7,704 nucleotides of DNA from a bacterium (GTDB lineage Bacteria; Vulcanimicrobiota; Xenobia; Xenobiales; Xenobiaceae). The translations under genes were made by a program, and so were the position numbers. Shown piece after piece: positions 5,194-7,704 of this stretch (its first letter is position 1; the number at the start of each line of letters is the position of its first letter). The notes under the pieces were generated by a model. That model saw nothing but the letters and a program-made list of their open reading frames with translations, had not been told where the DNA came from and did no database searches. The stretch lies in the NCBI GenBank assembly GCA_017444165.1, contig JAFSXH010000106.1:1-7704 (forward strand), read 5' to 3'.

Positions 5194-6780
5194 CTAATCA
5201 ACCCGCACGACTCGCTGATCTGGTGTGTTGCGCAGAGGTGAAAGTTTCTTTATAGCCTCAAAGTAAAGAGGCTGGACTGGTCCTAAAACTCGTTTATCTT
5301 TGGCATCTTTGAAAGCTGGCTTTCTCGACATAGTCTCATTACTGACGATAACGTACTCCTTTTCAGGATCTAAGGGCGTTCCGTCCAATAACTTGACCTC
5401 TAAGAGGCGCGATCTCTCAGGACGTTTAGAAGAATACTTATAAATCAGACCACAGGGAACAGCCAATTCCGTAGCCTTATCACAAAGATCATCTTCAATT
5501 TCATCAATTACAGCTTGACCTTTAACCTTCATTGTTACGTAATTCTCTTCAGTAAAGGGCAAAGATGAATAGAGTTCTTTGTAAAGGATAGGTCCCTTAG
5601 AAATATTGCCGCGCAATGAACGGGAATTACAGATTCCGAATAGAGGTTTCTCTTCGCCTGGAAGATCAAAGCCAGGAAGGGTAGGTCTATTCTCTTTCGC
5701 TGCCTGCAAGATGGAATCAGCATGAATTTGATTTAATTTAGCCGCCTCTCTGTGGGCGTACAAAACATCCTCGCTGGCCTGGCCACATATCTCAGAACCG
5801 ATCTTTTCTGCCTCTTCACGGTAAGGTTTCAGAATCGCTTCTACTTCTGGATCGGGAGTCAACTCTGAACAGATAACGGGTATGAGTTGAGCTTTTACAT
5901 CAGTTATATTCCAAACATCTGAAAGATTTAAAGTTATATCAACTTTACCTAAGTATTGAGTCTTAAAACCAGCTTGAACGATCATTGTATTATTGACGAT
6001 CTTGCCGTTAGGAATGGGAGTATGGCTGTGACCGCCAACAATGAGATCAATCCCTGGAACTTCTTGAGCTAACTTTATATCTTCTTCATAACCGATATGG
6101 GAGAGGACTACTATGAGATCCGCTCCAGCCTTGCGCATTAAAGGCAGATAGTAACGGACAGTATCAGCTGACTGACGAAATTCTAGATCTTCTAACTTAA
6201 ATTCAGCGATAAAGTGGCGAATGTCGGGAGTATCTAAGCCCAAAATACCCACCTTCAAACCATCTACATCGATAATACGGTAAGGTTCGGTATTCTTATA
6301 AGTCATACCATCAGAAAGGTGCTGAACATTACTTAAGAGTACGGGGGAATCTAGGGCTTCGATCATCTTGTCCAAGGCTTCTTGTCCCCAGGCAAAGTCG
6401 TGATTGCCCAGAGCAACGCCATCAAAGCGCAGACTGCCCAAAGCCTTGCAGTAAGAAACACCTCTAGTCAGATAGGCAAACATGCTCCCCTCAGCTAAAT
6501 CACCGCCATTTAATAAGATCGTCGGATAAGGATTATCCTTGCGAACCTTTTTAATGAGGGAAGCCAAGTAAGATATACCACCGACCTGAGAGTTAGTGCT
6601 TATATTTGGAGCTAAGGCTGGTTCAACTGTTCCATGGACGTCGTTGACGTGCAAAATCGTCAGATGACGTTCCTTTGCTTCTGAAGGAACCTCAGCATTG
6701 ACGAGATCTGCGGAAGAGATACAGAACAGAAACAAACTGCTCAAAGCTATAGAGCCGAGCCAGTTCTTAAAGTTACTCAT
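5194..6780 (-). CDS. Exported 5'-nucleotidase/UshA-family metallophosphoesterase
   Basis: This 528-residue protein starts with a Sec signal peptide: a hydrophobic core at about 10-23 and likely cleavage after VNA (27-29). The metallophosphatase domain carries the full metal-site set: D47 and H49 in NDVHG, D94 in NGGD, N126 and H127 in GNHD, H228 in SHIG, and H251 and H253 in GGHSHT. The C-terminal 5'-nucleotidase domain begins near REAAKLNQIHAD (344-355). Family members hydrolyse nucleotides, UDP-sugars or related phosphate esters outside the cytoplasm. The usual NGGGIR motif is replaced by NSRSLR (385-390), and the GGDGY-type loop expected after VSNE (479-482) is absent, so the substrate may differ. 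The ATG overlaps the pilT stop (ATGA), with AAGGGG 5 bases upstream, implying coupled translation. Confidence 0.9.
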   Translation of the reverse strand: MSNFKNWLGSIALSSLFLFCISSADLVNAEVPSEAKERHLTILHVNDVHGTVEPALAPNISTNSQVGGISYLASLIKKVRKDNPYPTILLNGGDLAEGSMFAYLTRGVSYCKALGSLRFDGVALGNHDFAWGQEALDKMIEALDSPVLLSNVQHLSDGMTYKNTEPYRIIDVDGLKVGILGLDTPDIRHFIAEFKLEDLEFRQSADTVRYYLPLMRKAGADLIVVLSHIGYEEDIKLAQEVPGIDLIVGGHSHTPIPNGKIVNNTMIVQAGFKTQYLGKVDITLNLSDVWNITDVKAQLIPVICSELTPDPEVEAILKPYREEAEKIGSEICGQASEDVLYAHREAAKLNQIHADSILQAAKENRPTLPGFDLPGEEKPLFGICNSRSLRGNISKGPILYKELYSSLPFTEENYVTMKVKGQAVIDEIEDDLCDKATELAVPCGLIYKYSSKRPERSRLLEVKLLDGTPLDPEKEYVIVSNETMSRKPAFKDAKDKRVLGPVQPLYFEAIKKLSPLRNTPDQRVVRVD

Positions 6781-7704
6781 TTGCGCCCCTTCTTGTTAGT
6801 TTTTTTGACTTCGAAGTGGAGATTCTCTGGACGAATAGCATTCATTTCCGCTGTGCGCGGGGCGATCTTTCCATCGCTGACTAATTCATCTAAAGAACTT
6901 TCCAGAGTACGCATGCCATATTCACGATTTAATTCAATCGTAGAGTAAATTTGATGTACTTTATTCTCACGGATGAGATTAGCTATAGCGGGGTTGTTAA
7001 TAAGGATCTCCCTAGCGGCAATGCGTCCACCTTGATCTGAACGTGCCAACAATTTTTGGGAGAGTATAGCTCGCAGAGTGCTGGCCAATTGGGTGCGGGC
7101 TTGAGCTTGACGCTCACCAGGAATAGCTCCTAAAACTCTCTCAATGGTACCCGTGGCATCTGGACTGTGCAAACTAGCAAAGACTAAATGACCCGTCTCC
7201 GCTATCGTTAAAGCCATCTCAATTGAGGCGGCATCGCGCAATTCACCGATCAAGATCACATCGGGATCTTGGCGCAGGCCACTATTTAAGGCCTCAGCAA
7301 AAGAATGGGTGTGACGGCCGATCTCTCTTTGAGATATAATTCCCTTGCCAGGTTCAATAACAAACTCTATAGGATCTTCCAGAGTCAAAACGTGAGCACT
7401 GCGACTCTGTAAGAGTGTATCTAAAAGACAGGCTAAAGTTGTAGATTTACCCGTGCCAGCGGCTCCAGTAACCAAAATAAGTCCAGAGTTGGGTAAGAGA
7501 TCGTTTTGCAGATTTACATCCAGATTAATGTCAGCGAAGGAAGGAATCTTTTTTGGTATAAGGCGCAAAGCCGCCGAGGGACCCAGACGATCAAAATAAG
7601 CATTTAGGCGCACACGACCGCAATCTGGCAACTCGAAAGCTGTGTCTAACTCCAAATTCTTCTCCCACTCTTTGCGCGTGCGATCATCTAGAAAATAAAC
7701 TATA
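6777..7704 (-). CDS. pilT: Twitching motility ATPase PilT, 5' end outside window
   Basis: PilT is the hexameric cytoplasmic ATPase that retracts type IV pili. The frame remains open to the right edge (first visible residues IVYFLDD), giving 308 visible residues and lacking roughly the first 40-50. An apparent TTG start at 7655 is internal. In the visible fragment: LPDCGRVRLNAYFDR (PAS-like N-domain end, about 25-39), Walker A GAAGTGKST (80-88), Asp box LEDPIEF (108-114), Walker B with catalytic Glu in DVILIGELRD (148-157), His box TGHLVFASLHS (170-180), and the PilT-typical AIANLIRENKVHQI (239-252; usual form AIRNLIREGKTHQI). The last motif separates it from PilB-type extension ATPases; a PilU-like paralogue remains possible. 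The tail is lysine-rich. The TGA stop overlaps the nucleotidase ATG, and no other pilus gene is visible. Confidence 0.9.
   Translation of the reverse strand, partial: IVYFLDDRTRKEWEKNLELDTAFELPDCGRVRLNAYFDRLGPSAALRLIPKKIPSFADINLDVNLQNDLLPNSGLILVTGAAGTGKSTTLACLLDTLLQSRSAHVLTLEDPIEFVIEPGKGIISQREIGRHTHSFAEALNSGLRQDPDVILIGELRDAASIEMALTIAETGHLVFASLHSPDATGTIERVLGAIPGERQAQARTQLASTLRAILSQKLLARSDQGGRIAAREILINNPAIANLIRENKVHQIYSTIELNREYGMRTLESSLDELVSDGKIAPRTAEMNAIRPENLHFEVKKTNKKGRK

Noticed and set aside
5194..6780. Lipoprotein signal in the nucleotidase (C20)
   Set aside because: The residues before C20 (LFLF) do not match a lipobox, and a signal peptidase I site (VNA at 27-29) is better placed.
7653..7655. 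TTG as the start of pilT
   Set aside because: The frame stays open upstream to the window edge, and the residues before the TTG continue the normal PilT N-terminal domain, so the gene is truncated by the window and the TTG is internal.

Overview
The window is bacterial, gene-dense DNA with every supportable gene on the minus strand, so it is described here in the direction of transcription, from high to low coordinates. PilT points to an organism with type IV pili. The nucleotidase with an export signal and the polyprenyl-linked sugar enzymes indicate an envelope with an exported compartment. Shine-Dalgarno sites are purine-rich and easy to see. I cannot assign a phylum: the widespread families (PilT, SerA, FmdB) do not settle it.

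Region 1 (7704 to about 4153, moderate G+C) holds the 3' part of pilT (5' end outside the window), an exported 5'-nucleotidase-like metallophosphoesterase whose ATG overlaps the pilT stop in an ATGA arrangement, and a short D-3-phosphoglycerate dehydrogenase (serA). A 75-base spacer before serA contains a small hairpin. Region 2 (4129 to 2661) holds three small or poorly characterised genes: an 85-residue protein, an FmdB-type zinc-ribbon protein and a beta-rich protein resembling the DUF2993/LmeA lipid-binding group. Between the first two lies the most unusual non-coding feature, a palindromic element built from 7-base units (3785-3859). It may also supply a promoter or a terminator for the minus strand.

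Region 3 (2576 to 1, visibly more AT-rich) is a glycan cassette: a GtrB/DPM1-type membrane glycosyltransferase, a class I SAM methyltransferase overlapping it by one base, and a GT-C type multi-spanning glycosyltransferase that runs off the left end. The natural reading is that the GT2 enzyme loads a sugar on polyprenyl phosphate in the cytoplasm, the GT-C enzyme transfers it to an acceptor on the outer face of the membrane, and the methyltransferase modifies the sugar, lipid or acceptor. The acceptor is unknown.

No complete novel defence or mobile system is visible. The items most worth a second look are the heptad palindrome, the altered substrate-binding domain of the nucleotidase, the uncharacterised 85-residue and DUF2993-like genes, and the composition shift at the glycan cassette. 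No intergenic stretch exceeds 120 bases. No tRNA, rRNA, CRISPR array or insertion sequence was seen.
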